Assembly: GCA_003599425.1 (NCBI GenBank)
Contig: QZKC01000079.1
Coordinates: 1 to 49,033, forward strand
Length of the DNA: 49,033 bases
Reading direction: 5' to 3'
Origin: Nitrospiraceae bacterium
GTDB lineage: Bacteria; Nitrospirota; Thermodesulfovibrionia; UBA6902
The notes beneath the pieces were generated by a model that saw only the letters and a program-made list of their open reading frames with translations, was not told the origin of the DNA and ran no database searches. A program made the position numbers and the translations under genes. This document shows, in pieces, positions 32,256 through 40,769 of the stretch (position 1 is the first letter of the stretch; every line of letters begins with the position of its first letter).

Positions 32256-33431
32256 ATGCTACACCTAAGAAGACAGTTGCCGTATAGGCCTACAGAAAGA
32301 ATGAATGTTGTAAGCTACCCGATTAGAGACATTGTTATGGAGGCGAAGCGTGAGGAGGCCAAGGGCAAGAAGATGATATATCTCAACATAGGAGACCCTC
32401 CTCAATACGGCTTCCCTGCATTCAAAGTTATATCTGAACAGGTCAAGAACGCGCTTGATGAGAACTGCAAAGGCTATGCGCCATCAGCGGGGGATGAAGA
32501 GTTAAGGAAGACGGTGGCAAAGATCGAGGGGTGCAGCCCTGATGACGTGTTTGCTGTAGCAGGGCTTACTGAAGGAATAGACTTTTTCTTCCATGCGTTC
32601 ATAGGTTTTGGTGAGAAAGTGCTCCTTCCCAATCCTGTGTATCCGCTTTATCTGAGCAAGGCAAAACAGTTTGAAGGCGAAACTGTTTTTTACAGGCATG
32701 ATGCGAACGGCCAGATAGACATAGCATATCTGGCAAAGAAGATAGAAGGCGCAAAGGCGATGGTTATCATAAATCCGAATAACCCTCTGGGTTCTGTTTA
32801 TTCCGAAAGGAATCTCTCTGAAGTCGTAAAGCTATGTGCTGAACATGATGTCCCTATATTTTACGACGGCTCTTATGACCAGCTTATATTAGAAGGCAAA
32901 CAGGTTGATTTCAGAAAGTTAGCGAAGAAAAAGATACCGTTCATATACGGAAGCTCGCTTTCCAAGGATTTCAGCTACCCCGGCGCGAGGATAGGGTGGG
33001 TAGCATTCCATGGTGAAAAGTGGTCAGAGCTCAAGAACGCCTTCTTCCTGCTCTGCAACCAGCGCCTCTCTGTGAACTGGGAGTTCCAGAAGGCTGCTGC
33101 TGCGGCAATAGTTGACCCTTCGTACTCTGCATATGTTGCGGACATGAAGAAAAAACTTCTGGAGAGAAGAGATACGTTTGTAAAGATGGCCGAGAAACTG
33201 CCTCTCTCCTTCCCTGTCCCGCAGGGCGCTTTTTACGCTTTCATCAAGATAGAAACGAAGAAATGGAAGAAGGATATAGAATTCGTGCGTGCAGCGCTTA
33301 AGCAGGGAGTCGTATTCGTCCCTGGTTCAGGGTTTGGAAGACAGGAGGATGGGGTGTACTTCAGGACCACATTCCTGCCCGAACCGGAGATCATAGAAGC
33401 GGCATTTGCCAAGATCAAAAGAATATTGTAG
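32256..33431 (+). CDS. Class I/II PLP-dependent aminotransferase (alanine/aspartate type)
   Basis: 391 aa. Typical fold-type I motifs: YLNIGDPPQYGFPA near the N terminus, AGLTEGIDFFFHAFIGFGEK, INPNNPLGSVYSE, IFYDGSYDQL and the PLP lysine in YGSSLSKDFSYPGARIGW (Lys237), then RTTFLPEPEII near the end. The pattern resembles archaeal-type alanine/aspartate aminotransferases, so the likely reaction is transfer of an amino group from alanine or aspartate to 2-oxoglutarate; substrate is not determined by sequence. AAAGGATAATAAC before the ATG gives an acceptable ribosome site. It appears to be a single-gene unit. Confidence 0.88.
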   Translation: MLHLRRQLPYRPTERMNVVSYPIRDIVMEAKREEAKGKKMIYLNIGDPPQYGFPAFKVISEQVKNALDENCKGYAPSAGDEELRKTVAKIEGCSPDDVFAVAGLTEGIDFFFHAFIGFGEKVLLPNPVYPLYLSKAKQFEGETVFYRHDANGQIDIAYLAKKIEGAKAMVIINPNNPLGSVYSERNLSEVVKLCAEHDVPIFYDGSYDQLILEGKQVDFRKLAKKKIPFIYGSSLSKDFSYPGARIGWVAFHGEKWSELKNAFFLLCNQRLSVNWEFQKAAAAAIVDPSYSAYVADMKKKLLERRDTFVKMAEKLPLSFPVPQGAFYAFIKIETKKWKKDIEFVRAALKQGVVFVPGSGFGRQEDGVYFRTTFLPEPEIIEAAFAKIKRIL

Positions 33432-33436
33432 CCTGC

Positions 33437-33748
33437 TTAATGATCAATGCCGCATGAATCAAAATTCTCAAGAAATATCGGGAACGGCTCCTTGGGGCAA
33501 ATTTCATACAGCTTTTTCACGAAGTCTATGACATATGGCGCGCCGCGGTGTTTCATGTGAGCATCATTGTCGGCAAAGATAATAAAATGTATAAAACTCG
33601 CCGGGTCTTTCTTTAACTGGAGTGATTTGTAAAGCAGCGTGCCGGGTTCTTTTTCCCTCACAGCAGATATGAGTTGATTTATTATTTTTTTTGCATCATC
33701 GATCTTGTCTTCCTGTACCTGAAACGGGATCATCACATATTCTTTCAT
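33437..33748 (-). CDS. Antibiotic biosynthesis monooxygenase (ABM)-fold protein
   Basis: 103 aa. MKEYVMIPFQVQEDKIDDAK, then EPGTLLYKSLQLKKDPASFI and HFIIFADNDAHMKHRGAPYV give the ferredoxin-like ABM dimer fold seen in small quinol monooxygenases and dehydrogenase-like proteins. Substrate unknown. GGAGGG at 33755-33760 decides the start: it touches the ATG at 33754 but stands six bases before the ATG at 33748, so the latter is chosen. It begins just after the stop of ettA and is likely cotranscribed. Confidence 0.78.
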   Translation of the reverse strand: MKEYVMIPFQVQEDKIDDAKKIINQLISAVREKEPGTLLYKSLQLKKDPASFIHFIIFADNDAHMKHRGAPYVIDFVKKLYEICPKEPFPIFLENFDSCGIDH

Positions 33749-33759
33749 TATCATCCCTC

Positions 33760-35445
33760 CTAACCTCTTGTTAAATGTCTGTACTTGATCCGGTGCGGCT
33801 GGTCTGCGGCTGCGCCGAGACGCGCCTTTCTGTCAGCCTCATATTCCGAATAATTCCCGTCGAACCAGATCACTTTGCTGTCTCCTTCAAAGGCGAGTAT
33901 GTGCGTAGCTATACGGTCGAGGAACCAGCGGTCATGGCTGATGATCACGGCACATCCAGCAAAATTTTCGAGCGCTTCTTCCAGTGCGCGCATGGTGTTT
34001 ACATCAAGATCATTGGTTGGTTCATCAAGCAGAAGGACGTTGGCTTCTTCCTTCAGCATGCGCGCAAGGTGGACGCGGTTTCGTTCTCCTCCTGAAAGCA
34101 TTGAGACCTTTTTCTGCTGGTCGCTTCCCGAGAAATTGAAGCGTGCAACATATGCGCGTGAGTTTACCTGCCTTTTGCCAAGCGGGACCACATCAAGTCC
34201 GTCAGAAATGACTTCCCATATGGTCTTATTATGGTCAAGGTCATCGCGGCTCTGGTCCACATATGCGAGCTTTACAGTTTCACCTGTCCTGAAAGTGCCG
34301 GAATCGGATTTTTCCTGGCCGGTTATCATCCTGAAAAGTGTGGTCTTTCCTGCGCCGTTCGGGCCTATAATGCCTACGATCCCTCCGGGTGGAAGGCTGA
34401 AGGTCAACCCTTCCATGAGAATGTTATCACCGTATGCCTTGCTCACATTTTCCGCTTCAATAACAACATCTCCGAGGCGGGGTCCTGGCGGGATATATAT
34501 TTCAAGTTCTTTGGATCTTTTTTCAATATCCTGAGTGAGGAGCGTTTCATATGAACTTATGCGCGCCTTGGATTTCGCGTGCCGTCCCCTGGGCGACATG
34601 CGTATCCATTCAAGCTCGCGCTGAAGGGTCTTCTGCCTGTCACTCTCTGCTTTTTCTTCCTGCTCCAGGCGGTTTTTCTTTTGCTCCAGCCATGAAGAGT
34701 AATTCCCTTTCCATGGGATACCCTGCCCTCTGTCGAGTTCGAGTATCCACCCTGCAACATTATCAAGAAAATAGCGGTCATGGGTCACTGCGATGATAGT
34801 GCCGGGATAGCTTTGCAGGTGGTGTTCGAGCCATGCCACGGTCTCAGCATCAAGATGGTTTGTGGGTTCATCAAGCAGCAGAATATCCGGTTTCTGAAGG
34901 AGCAGCCTGCAAAGCGCTACACGCCGCCTTTCACCGCCTGATAAAACCTTTACAGGCGTATCTCCCTGAGGACAGCGCAGGGCGTCCATTGCCATCTCCA
35001 AACGTGAATCAAGGTCCCACGCATCCGTTGTGTCGAGTTTTTCCTGCACAATACCCTGACGCTCTATGAGCTTGTTCATCTCATCGTCCGACATAGGTTC
35101 TGAGAACTTTTCATTGATGAGATTATATTCATTTAGCGTGTCAACGATAGCCTGCACTCCTTCTTCCACTATCTGGCGCACGGTCTTGCTGTTGTCCAGT
35201 TGGGGTTCCTGCTCAAGAAGCCCTACCGTGTGCCCGGGCGAGAGGACGGTTTCCCCGTTGAATTCTTTATCAATCCCTGCGAGGATGCGGAGAAGAGAGC
35301 TCTTGCCTGAGCCGTTAAGGCCGAGGACGCCGATCTTTGCCCCATAAAAATAGGAGAGATAAATGTCTTTCAATACCGGCTTCTTGTCATAATATTTACT
35401 CACTCCTATCATGGAGTAAATGATCTTGTTCGGTTCGTTGCTCAT
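33760..35445 (-). CDS. ettA: ABC-F translation factor EttA
   Basis: 561 aa with two ATPase domains and no membrane segment. Domain 1: GLNGSGKSSLLRILAG and LSGGERRRVALCRLLLQKPD with LLLDEPTNHLD; domain 2: GPNGAGKTTLFRMITG and LSGGERNRVHLARML with LLLDEPTNDLD. The linker arginine-rich segment RELEWIRMSPRGRHAKSKAR is characteristic of EttA, as is NKIIYSMIGVSKYY at the start. EttA binds the ribosomal E site and gates the first elongation step according to energy status. It is followed closely by the ABM-fold gene. Confidence 0.95.
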   Translation of the reverse strand: MSNEPNKIIYSMIGVSKYYDKKPVLKDIYLSYFYGAKIGVLGLNGSGKSSLLRILAGIDKEFNGETVLSPGHTVGLLEQEPQLDNSKTVRQIVEEGVQAIVDTLNEYNLINEKFSEPMSDDEMNKLIERQGIVQEKLDTTDAWDLDSRLEMAMDALRCPQGDTPVKVLSGGERRRVALCRLLLQKPDILLLDEPTNHLDAETVAWLEHHLQSYPGTIIAVTHDRYFLDNVAGWILELDRGQGIPWKGNYSSWLEQKKNRLEQEEKAESDRQKTLQRELEWIRMSPRGRHAKSKARISSYETLLTQDIEKRSKELEIYIPPGPRLGDVVIEAENVSKAYGDNILMEGLTFSLPPGGIVGIIGPNGAGKTTLFRMITGQEKSDSGTFRTGETVKLAYVDQSRDDLDHNKTIWEVISDGLDVVPLGKRQVNSRAYVARFNFSGSDQQKKVSMLSGGERNRVHLARMLKEEANVLLLDEPTNDLDVNTMRALEEALENFAGCAVIISHDRWFLDRIATHILAFEGDSKVIWFDGNYSEYEADRKARLGAAADQPHRIKYRHLTRG

Positions 35446-35490
35446 CTTGTTTCAGCTCCGTTCTTTATTGATATATGCGTATTTATTCCC

Positions 35491-35519
35491 TTTATGCTTT
35501 TTATTAAAAAAAGCATAAA
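35491..35519. other. 12-bp hairpin between the Crp/Fnr gene and ettA
   Basis: TTTATGCTTTTT (35491-35502) pairs with AAAAAGCATAAA (35508-35519) around a 5-base loop. It lies upstream of ettA. No T tract suited to a minus-strand terminator follows; function unclear. Confidence 0.5.
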
Positions 35520-35578
35520 AGTGCGATTTGAAGTATACCATAATCTTAACAGTGTTCTATCGGGTGGGAATAGCGGTA

Positions 35579-36274
35579 TCAGGCAACAGTCTGTTCAGCT
35601 ATTCTGGATAAACTTTTTATGTCCTGGATAGTTATTATCCCTCTGCCCAGAGTGATGACATGCTCATATTCAAAATGCTTCAGAATCCGGCTCACCACCT
35701 CCCGTGAGGTGCCTAATTCCATGGCAATGTCCTGGTGAGTTGTCCTGATATCGCCCTGATGAGACTGTGAGAACTTCAGGAGATATTCTGCAATGCGGAC
35801 ATCCATCCTGCGGAAGGTGACTTCTTCAATGGTTGCAATTATTTCTGACAGGCGTTTGGAGAGGAGATTAAAGATAAAATCTCTCCAGAGACTGTAACGG
35901 TTCATCCAGTCGCGGAATATTTGCGCTGGGACCATCACGGCTTCGGCATCTTCTTCGGTTATTGCGATCGCGGAGAACTTGCCGCTGCTGAAAATACACG
36001 AGGCGGTCAGGATGCAGCTCTCTCCCTTGCCCAGCCTGTAAAGGGTGATCTCCCTGCCGCTTTCTGCGGGTTTGTATACCCTGATAGTGCCGGAGAGGAT
36101 AAGGGCCAGATGCCGGCAGTCATCCCCTTCAAGGAAAATAACCTTGCCTTTCGGTATACGTGCAATGAAGGCGTGGGTCATGACCTGACTCCTGATCTCT
36201 GCATCTGCGTCCTTCAGGAAAGGGAAAGCCTGGGATACCTTTTCCAGCATTTGGGATTTGTCATCCATAATCAT
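35579..36274 (-). CDS. Crp/Fnr family transcriptional regulator
   Basis: About 231 aa. The N-terminal cyclic-nucleotide-type beta-roll includes PKGKVIFLEGDDCRHLALIL, RVYKPAESGREITLYRLGKG and ESCILTASCIF; the C-terminal winged helix has RIAEYLLKFSQSHQGDI, RTTHQDIAMELGTSREVVSR and the RILKHFEYEHVITLGRG wing. The FNR N-terminal FeS cysteine cluster is absent, but Cys residues occur in ESCILTASC. Ligand unknown. The start could be the ATG at 36274 or 36268; no strong ribosome site separates them, and a longer frame with a TTG start is less likely. It is divergent from purL. Confidence 0.88.
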   Translation of the reverse strand: MIMDDKSQMLEKVSQAFPFLKDADAEIRSQVMTHAFIARIPKGKVIFLEGDDCRHLALILSGTIRVYKPAESGREITLYRLGKGESCILTASCIFSSGKFSAIAITEEDAEAVMVPAQIFRDWMNRYSLWRDFIFNLLSKRLSEIIATIEEVTFRRMDVRIAEYLLKFSQSHQGDIRTTHQDIAMELGTSREVVSRILKHFEYEHVITLGRGIITIQDIKSLSRIAEQTVA

Positions 36275-36362
36275 TACCAGACTAATATACAACAAAGAGC
36301 CAGGTAAAATGCTAAAATAGCTTCTGCTTGTTTTAAGCTGTAATATTTGACGAGAAAATGCA

Positions 36363-36495
36363 GATGTTGTGGAAAAATATGTTTTTCGATACCTTCATGT
36401 TATGCAATAGATTTATTAAGTATTCTTTTTACTCAAAGGCATGTACTTAGTTTTATAAAATCTGTCGAGTTAAACATATTTTTGAACAAGGCCTG
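36363..36495 (-). repeat. Decayed family A element, copy A5
   Basis: Aligned with A2 in the same orientation: TATGTTTTTCGATACCTTC matches ACATATCGTGCGATACCTT in layout, and AAAATCTGTCGAGT...ATTTTTGAACAAGGCCTGT matches the A2 end with a few changes. The terminal CCATGG is altered to CAAGGC. It fills the space between the Crp/Fnr gene and purL. Confidence 0.55.
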
Positions 36496-36523
36496 TATTT
36501 TCTTGGTTGAGGAAACACATGGA

Positions 36524-39500
36524 ATGAACCTGATCCATTTTTACAGAACTCCAGCCTTGCCGGAGACGAGGAAGAGCGAGCTTTTATCAACTGCAAGGCT
36601 GAAAATATCTCCGGAAATAACAGACATTGAAACTGAATATTGCTTTAATGTTCAGGTCAAGGGACATCTGACGCAGGATGATATGCAGGTTCTCCACTGG
36701 CTGCTTTCAGAAACATTTGAACCGGAGAAATTCTCGGACAGAAGTTTTCTGGCCGATCAAACGTCATACGCCAGTCATCACTTTATTTTCGAAGTTGGCC
36801 CCCGCATGAATTTCACAACTGCATGGTCCACGAATGCTGTTTCTGTTTGCAGGGCCTGCGGGCTTAATAAAATTAAAAGGATCGAACGTTCACGAAGGTA
36901 TAAACTGTTCTTCAGTCAATCCATGGCTTCATCACTTCTTGCCTCCATCACCTCTTCGCTCTTCACTCGTCACTCGTCACTGTTTTATGATCGCATGACA
37001 GAATGTCAGTATCCAAAGCCATTGGAAACATTTGAGACAGGAATAAAGCCTGAACCGGTTTTTGTTTTACCCCTTATTGAGCAAGGCAAGGATGTGCTGA
37101 GGAAGATCAACAGGGAGATGGGCCTTGGATTTGATGACTGGGATATCGATTACTACTATGATCTGTTCGTCCGGGACATTGGCAGAAATCCGACAAATGT
37201 CGAGTGCTTTGACCTGAGCCAGTCAAACAGTGAACACTCGCGCCATTGGTTTTTTAAGGGCAAACTCGTTATAGATGACATAGAGATGCCGCTTAACCTT
37301 ATCGAGATCGTCAAGCACCCTCTCGACCTCAATCCTAATAACAGCGTCATTGCATTTCGTGATAATTCAAGTTCTATCAGGGGGTATAGTGTTGAGACGA
37401 TAATCCCGTCAAATCCGCTCTTGCCCTCAGCATTCAAAAAGACCAGTATGCGCGGAGATATCATTTTCACCGCAGAGACACATAATTTTCCCAGTGGAGT
37501 CGCGCCGTTTCCGGGCGCGGAAACAGGTACCGGCGGAAGGATAAGGGATGTCGAAGCAACAGGGAGGGGCGGTCTGGTCATTGCCGGCACAGCAGCGTAT
37601 TGTGTAGGTAACCTCCTCATCCCGAATTATGAACTTCCCTGGGAGGATAAAAGTTTTGCATATCCTGGCAACCTGGCCTCTCCGCTTGAGATCGAGATCC
37701 AGGCATCCAACGGCGCATCTGATTACGGGAACAAGTTCGGGGAACCTGTCATACAGGGGTTTACCCGTTCATTTGGGATGAGACTCCTGAAGGGTGAACG
37801 GTATGAGTGGATCAAACCGATCATGTTCACCGGCGGGATTGGACAAATGGATGCCCGCCACATTGAAAAAAGCAGGGCGGACAATGGTATGCTCGTTGTG
37901 AAGATCGGCGGGCCTGCATACCGGATCGGCATTGGCGGCGGTGCTGCATCGAGCATGATTCAGGGAGAGAATATAGCTGAGCTCGATTTCAACGCGGTCC
38001 AGCGTGGGGATGCTGAAATGGAACAGAAGATGAACAGAGTGCTGCGTTCCTGTATTGAATTGGGTGAGGAAAATCCTATTGTCAGCATTCACGATCAGGG
38101 CGCAGGAGGGAACTGCAATGTTGTGAAGGAGATCATTCATCCTGCGGGAGCAAAGATCGAGCTGAGAAAAATCCAGCTTGGCGACAATACCCTTTCAGTC
38201 CTTGAGATATGGGGCGCTGAATACCAGGAACAGAATGCCCTTCTTTTAAACCCGGATAGCGTGGGGGCATTCCACGGCTTGTGCGCGCGTGAAAAAGTCC
38301 CTTATGCCGTTATCGGCACGATAACCGGAGATGGCTATATCGTTCTTTATGATGAAACCGACGGAAGTACACCCGTTAATCTTTCCCTTGATAAGATACT
38401 TGGCGAGATGCCCCGAAAGACATTTAATCTGAATCGTATGCATATTCTATCACAGCCTCTTCAATTGCCCGAGCATATCACTGTTCGTGAGGCGCTTGAC
38501 AAGGTGCTCAGGCTGCTGTCAGTGGGGTCCAAGAGGTTTCTGACTAATAAGGTTGACCGCTCTGTTACAGGCCTTATAGCAAGACAGCAGTGCGCGGGGC
38601 CTTTGCAGCTTACTGTTTCAGATGTTGCGGTTATCGCTCAAAGCCATTTCGGATTGACAGGGGCGGCCATGTCCATTGGTGAGCAGCCGGTTAAAACACT
38701 GATTGATCCTGCTGCCATGGCCCGCATGAGCGTGGGAGAAGCATTAACAAATATGGTCTGGGCAAAGATCAGTGATCTGGAGGATATCAAATGCTCAGGC
38801 AACTGGATGTGGGCGGCAAAGCTGCCGGGCGAAGGGGCAAAGCTTTATGATGCTGCGGTTGCGCTAAGTGATATTTTAACCAGGCTCGGAATTGCGATTG
38901 ATGGAGGGAAAGACAGTCTTTCCATGGCTGCCCAGGTAAAGGATTCTTCAGGTACAACTGAAACTGTTAAATCTCCCGGGACACTTGTGATCTCTGCTTA
39001 TGCCACATGCCCGGATATTACAAAAGTTATTACCCCTGATATAAAAAGGCCGGGGCAGAGCAGGCTGCTTTACATTGATCTCGGAAAGGGGAGGAACCGC
39101 CTTGGCGGTAGCGCTTTGGCACAGGTTTATAATCAGCTCGGGAATGAATCTCCGGATGTTGATGATCCAGCCATGCTGAAACGCGCATTCAATGCGGTGC
39201 AATCACTCATTGATCGGGATCTGGTCCTCTCCGGTCATGACAGGAGCGACGGAGGTTTGATAACGACCCTTCTTGAGATGGCATTCGCGGGAAACTGCGG
39301 AATGGAAATACAGATTGAAGGTGCAAAAGTGCAAGAGTACAAAAGTGCAAAAGAAGAAGCTTCTGTACTTTTCTCTGAGGAACTTGGTTTTGTTATCGAG
39401 TACATGCCGAAAGACGAAAAAGAAATTTTTTCTGTTTTTGAAAGCTTTGCCGTTCAGCACCAAATTATTGGCAGAACTTTAGAGGAAAAAAGAATAAGGA

Positions 39501-40507
39501 TTGACTTCCGCTCTTCTGCGCTACCGGACTTTTGCACTGTTCTTGACGAAGATATGCTGGTTTTGCGCAGCATATGGGAAGAAACAAGCTATCAGCTTGA
39601 CCGTCTGCAGGCAAATCCTGAATGTGTAGATGAAGAGAGAGAGATTAATTTTGACCTGAAGGGCCCGAGCTATGTCTTATCATTTAAGCCCCAACCCCCA
39701 ACCCCAAATCCCCAATCCCTAAGAGTTGCCATCATCCGCGAAGAAGGCAGTAACAGCGACAGGGAGATGACGTCTGCATTTTATCAGGCGGGATTTGAGC
39801 CCTGGGATGTTACAATGACGGATTTCCTTGAAGACAGGGTGAGGCTAACCGATTTCAGGGGTGCAGCATTTGTGGGGGGATTCAGTTATGCGGATGTGCT
39901 GGATTCAGCAAAGGGATGGGCAGGTGTAATACGGTTCAACAAGAGGATATGGGATGAATTCCAGAATTTTTATCATAGAAAAGATACGTTCACCCTTGGG
40001 GTATGCAATGGATGCCAGCTTATGGCGCTCCTTGGATGGATCCCGTGGCAGGGAATTGATAATTCAAAGCAGCCGAGATTTATCCATAATGTATCTGGGC
40101 GTTTTGAATCCCGCTTCTCGACGGTTAAGATTTTGCCAAGCCCCGCTATTATGCTGAAAGGGATGGAAGGTTCAGTACTTGGCGTATGGGTTGCGCATGG
40201 TGAAGGAAGGGCCTATTTCCCTGATGAAAGTATTCTGAGGAAGATAGAGAACGACGGTCTGGCGCCGGTGCGCTATGTCGACGACGGTAATGAGAGTACC
40301 ATGAGATATCCTTTTAACCCTAATGGTTCGGCAGTAGGCATAGCAAGCCTCTGTTCGCCTGACGGAAGACACCTCGCGATCATGCCTCATCCTGAGCGGA
40401 CATTTTTAAAATGGCAGTGGCCCTGGATGCCTGAGGATTGGCGGAAAGACCTTCATGCTTCGCCATGGCATAGAATATTCGAGAACGCCAGAAAATGGTG
40501 CGGTTAA
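36524..40507 (+). CDS. purL: Phosphoribosylformylglycinamidine synthase, long form PurL
   Basis: 1327 aa. I chose the ATG at 36524 (MNLIHFYRTPALPETRKSEL) because the sequence before it is repeat A5 and because GAGG lies 11 bases upstream. It is the single-chain type: N-terminal PurS-like domain (about 1-110), two AIRS-type synthetase domains with AETHNFPSGVAPFPGAETGT and SIHDQGAGGNCNVVKEI, and a C-terminal glutaminase with the nucleophile in GVCNGCQLMALLGW and the His in MPHPERTFLKWQWPW. It makes FGAM from FGAR, glutamine and ATP in purine synthesis. Three in-frame repeat insertions (about residues 130-154, 932-945 and 1056-1067) are odd: the flanking domains are intact. purF follows 262 bp downstream. 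Confidence 0.95.
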   Translation: MNLIHFYRTPALPETRKSELLSTARLKISPEITDIETEYCFNVQVKGHLTQDDMQVLHWLLSETFEPEKFSDRSFLADQTSYASHHFIFEVGPRMNFTTAWSTNAVSVCRACGLNKIKRIERSRRYKLFFSQSMASSLLASITSSLFTRHSSLFYDRMTECQYPKPLETFETGIKPEPVFVLPLIEQGKDVLRKINREMGLGFDDWDIDYYYDLFVRDIGRNPTNVECFDLSQSNSEHSRHWFFKGKLVIDDIEMPLNLIEIVKHPLDLNPNNSVIAFRDNSSSIRGYSVETIIPSNPLLPSAFKKTSMRGDIIFTAETHNFPSGVAPFPGAETGTGGRIRDVEATGRGGLVIAGTAAYCVGNLLIPNYELPWEDKSFAYPGNLASPLEIEIQASNGASDYGNKFGEPVIQGFTRSFGMRLLKGERYEWIKPIMFTGGIGQMDARHIEKSRADNGMLVVKIGGPAYRIGIGGGAASSMIQGENIAELDFNAVQRGDAEMEQKMNRVLRSCIELGEENPIVSIHDQGAGGNCNVVKEIIHPAGAKIELRKIQLGDNTLSVLEIWGAEYQEQNALLLNPDSVGAFHGLCAREKVPYAVIGTITGDGYIVLYDETDGSTPVNLSLDKILGEMPRKTFNLNRMHILSQPLQLPEHITVREALDKVLRLLSVGSKRFLTNKVDRSVTGLIARQQCAGPLQLTVSDVAVIAQSHFGLTGAAMSIGEQPVKTLIDPAAMARMSVGEALTNMVWAKISDLEDIKCSGNWMWAAKLPGEGAKLYDAAVALSDILTRLGIAIDGGKDSLSMAAQVKDSSGTTETVKSPGTLVISAYATCPDITKVITPDIKRPGQSRLLYIDLGKGRNRLGGSALAQVYNQLGNESPDVDDPAMLKRAFNAVQSLIDRDLVLSGHDRSDGGLITTLLEMAFAGNCGMEIQIEGAKVQEYKSAKEEASVLFSEELGFVIEYMPKDEKEIFSVFESFAVQHQIIGRTLEEKRIRIDFRSSALPDFCTVLDEDMLVLRSIWEETSYQLDRLQANPECVDEEREINFDLKGPSYVLSFKPQPPTPNPQSLRVAIIREEGSNSDREMTSAFYQAGFEPWDVTMTDFLEDRVRLTDFRGAAFVGGFSYADVLDSAKGWAGVIRFNKRIWDEFQNFYHRKDTFTLGVCNGCQLMALLGWIPWQGIDNSKQPRFIHNVSGRFESRFSTVKILPSPAIMLKGMEGSVLGVWVAHGEGRAYFPDESILRKIENDGLAPVRYVDDGNESTMRYPFNPNGSAVGIASLCSPDGRHLAIMPHPERTFLKWQWPWMPEDWRKDLHASPWHRIFENARKWCG
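36913..36983. repeat. Word repeat in purL (first)
   Basis: Includes CTCTTCACTCGTCACTCGTC and similar CTTC/CTCC words. It encodes the S/T/L-rich stretch MASSLLASITSSLFTRHSSL between the synthetase-side ERSRRYKL and YDRMTECQYP, where other long PurL proteins have a short unrelated linker. Confidence 0.7.
39321..39355. repeat. Word repeat in purL (second)
   Basis: GCAAAAGTGCAAGAGTACAA and AAGTGCAAAAG words, encoding AKVQEYKSAKEE between FAGNCGMEIQIEG and ASVLFSEELGF. Confidence 0.75.
39690..39722. repeat. Word repeat in purL (third)
   Basis: CCCCAACCCCCAACCCCAAA followed by TCCCCAATCCC. It encodes PQPPTPNPQS in the linker before the glutaminase domain. Confidence 0.8.
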
Positions 40508-40522
40508 AAACAGTTGTTAGGA

Positions 40523-40677
40523 TTTAGGCAGGCTACTGGAAAAATCAGATGCAGCGCGTTGGAAATCGTCATACCCGCGAAAGCGGGTATCCAGAAAGTT
40601 ACTGAAAAGACTGAATTCCCTTCTTCACGGGAAGGACAGAAGAAGACATTGAAATATTTTTTCAGTAATCTGTTAGA
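40523..40677 (-). repeat. Family D composite palindromic element, copy D2 (reverse orientation)
   Basis: 155 bp between purL and purF. Outer ends TTTAGGCAGGCTACTGGAAA (from 40523) and TTCAGTAATCTGTTAGA (40661-40677) correspond to the right and left ends of D1 in swapped order. Inside is GTCATACCCGCGAAAGCGGG with TATCCAGAAAG, a unit of the widespread 'CCCGCGAAAGCGGG' dispersed repeat type. Thus the same outer frame holds a different inner palindrome than D1. Confidence 0.82.
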
Positions 40678-40769
40678 TATCAAGAAATGTTATACTAAGC
40701 CTGTGCTGGAAATGTTCAGCCTGTAAGCTTGAGAAAACTTTAAGATTTCAAATAGAGGAGATAGCAAAA

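Noticed and set aside
36347-36523. Upstream extension of purL
   Set aside because: It reads through the decayed repeat A5, while the normal PurL N terminus begins at 36524 after a GAGG.
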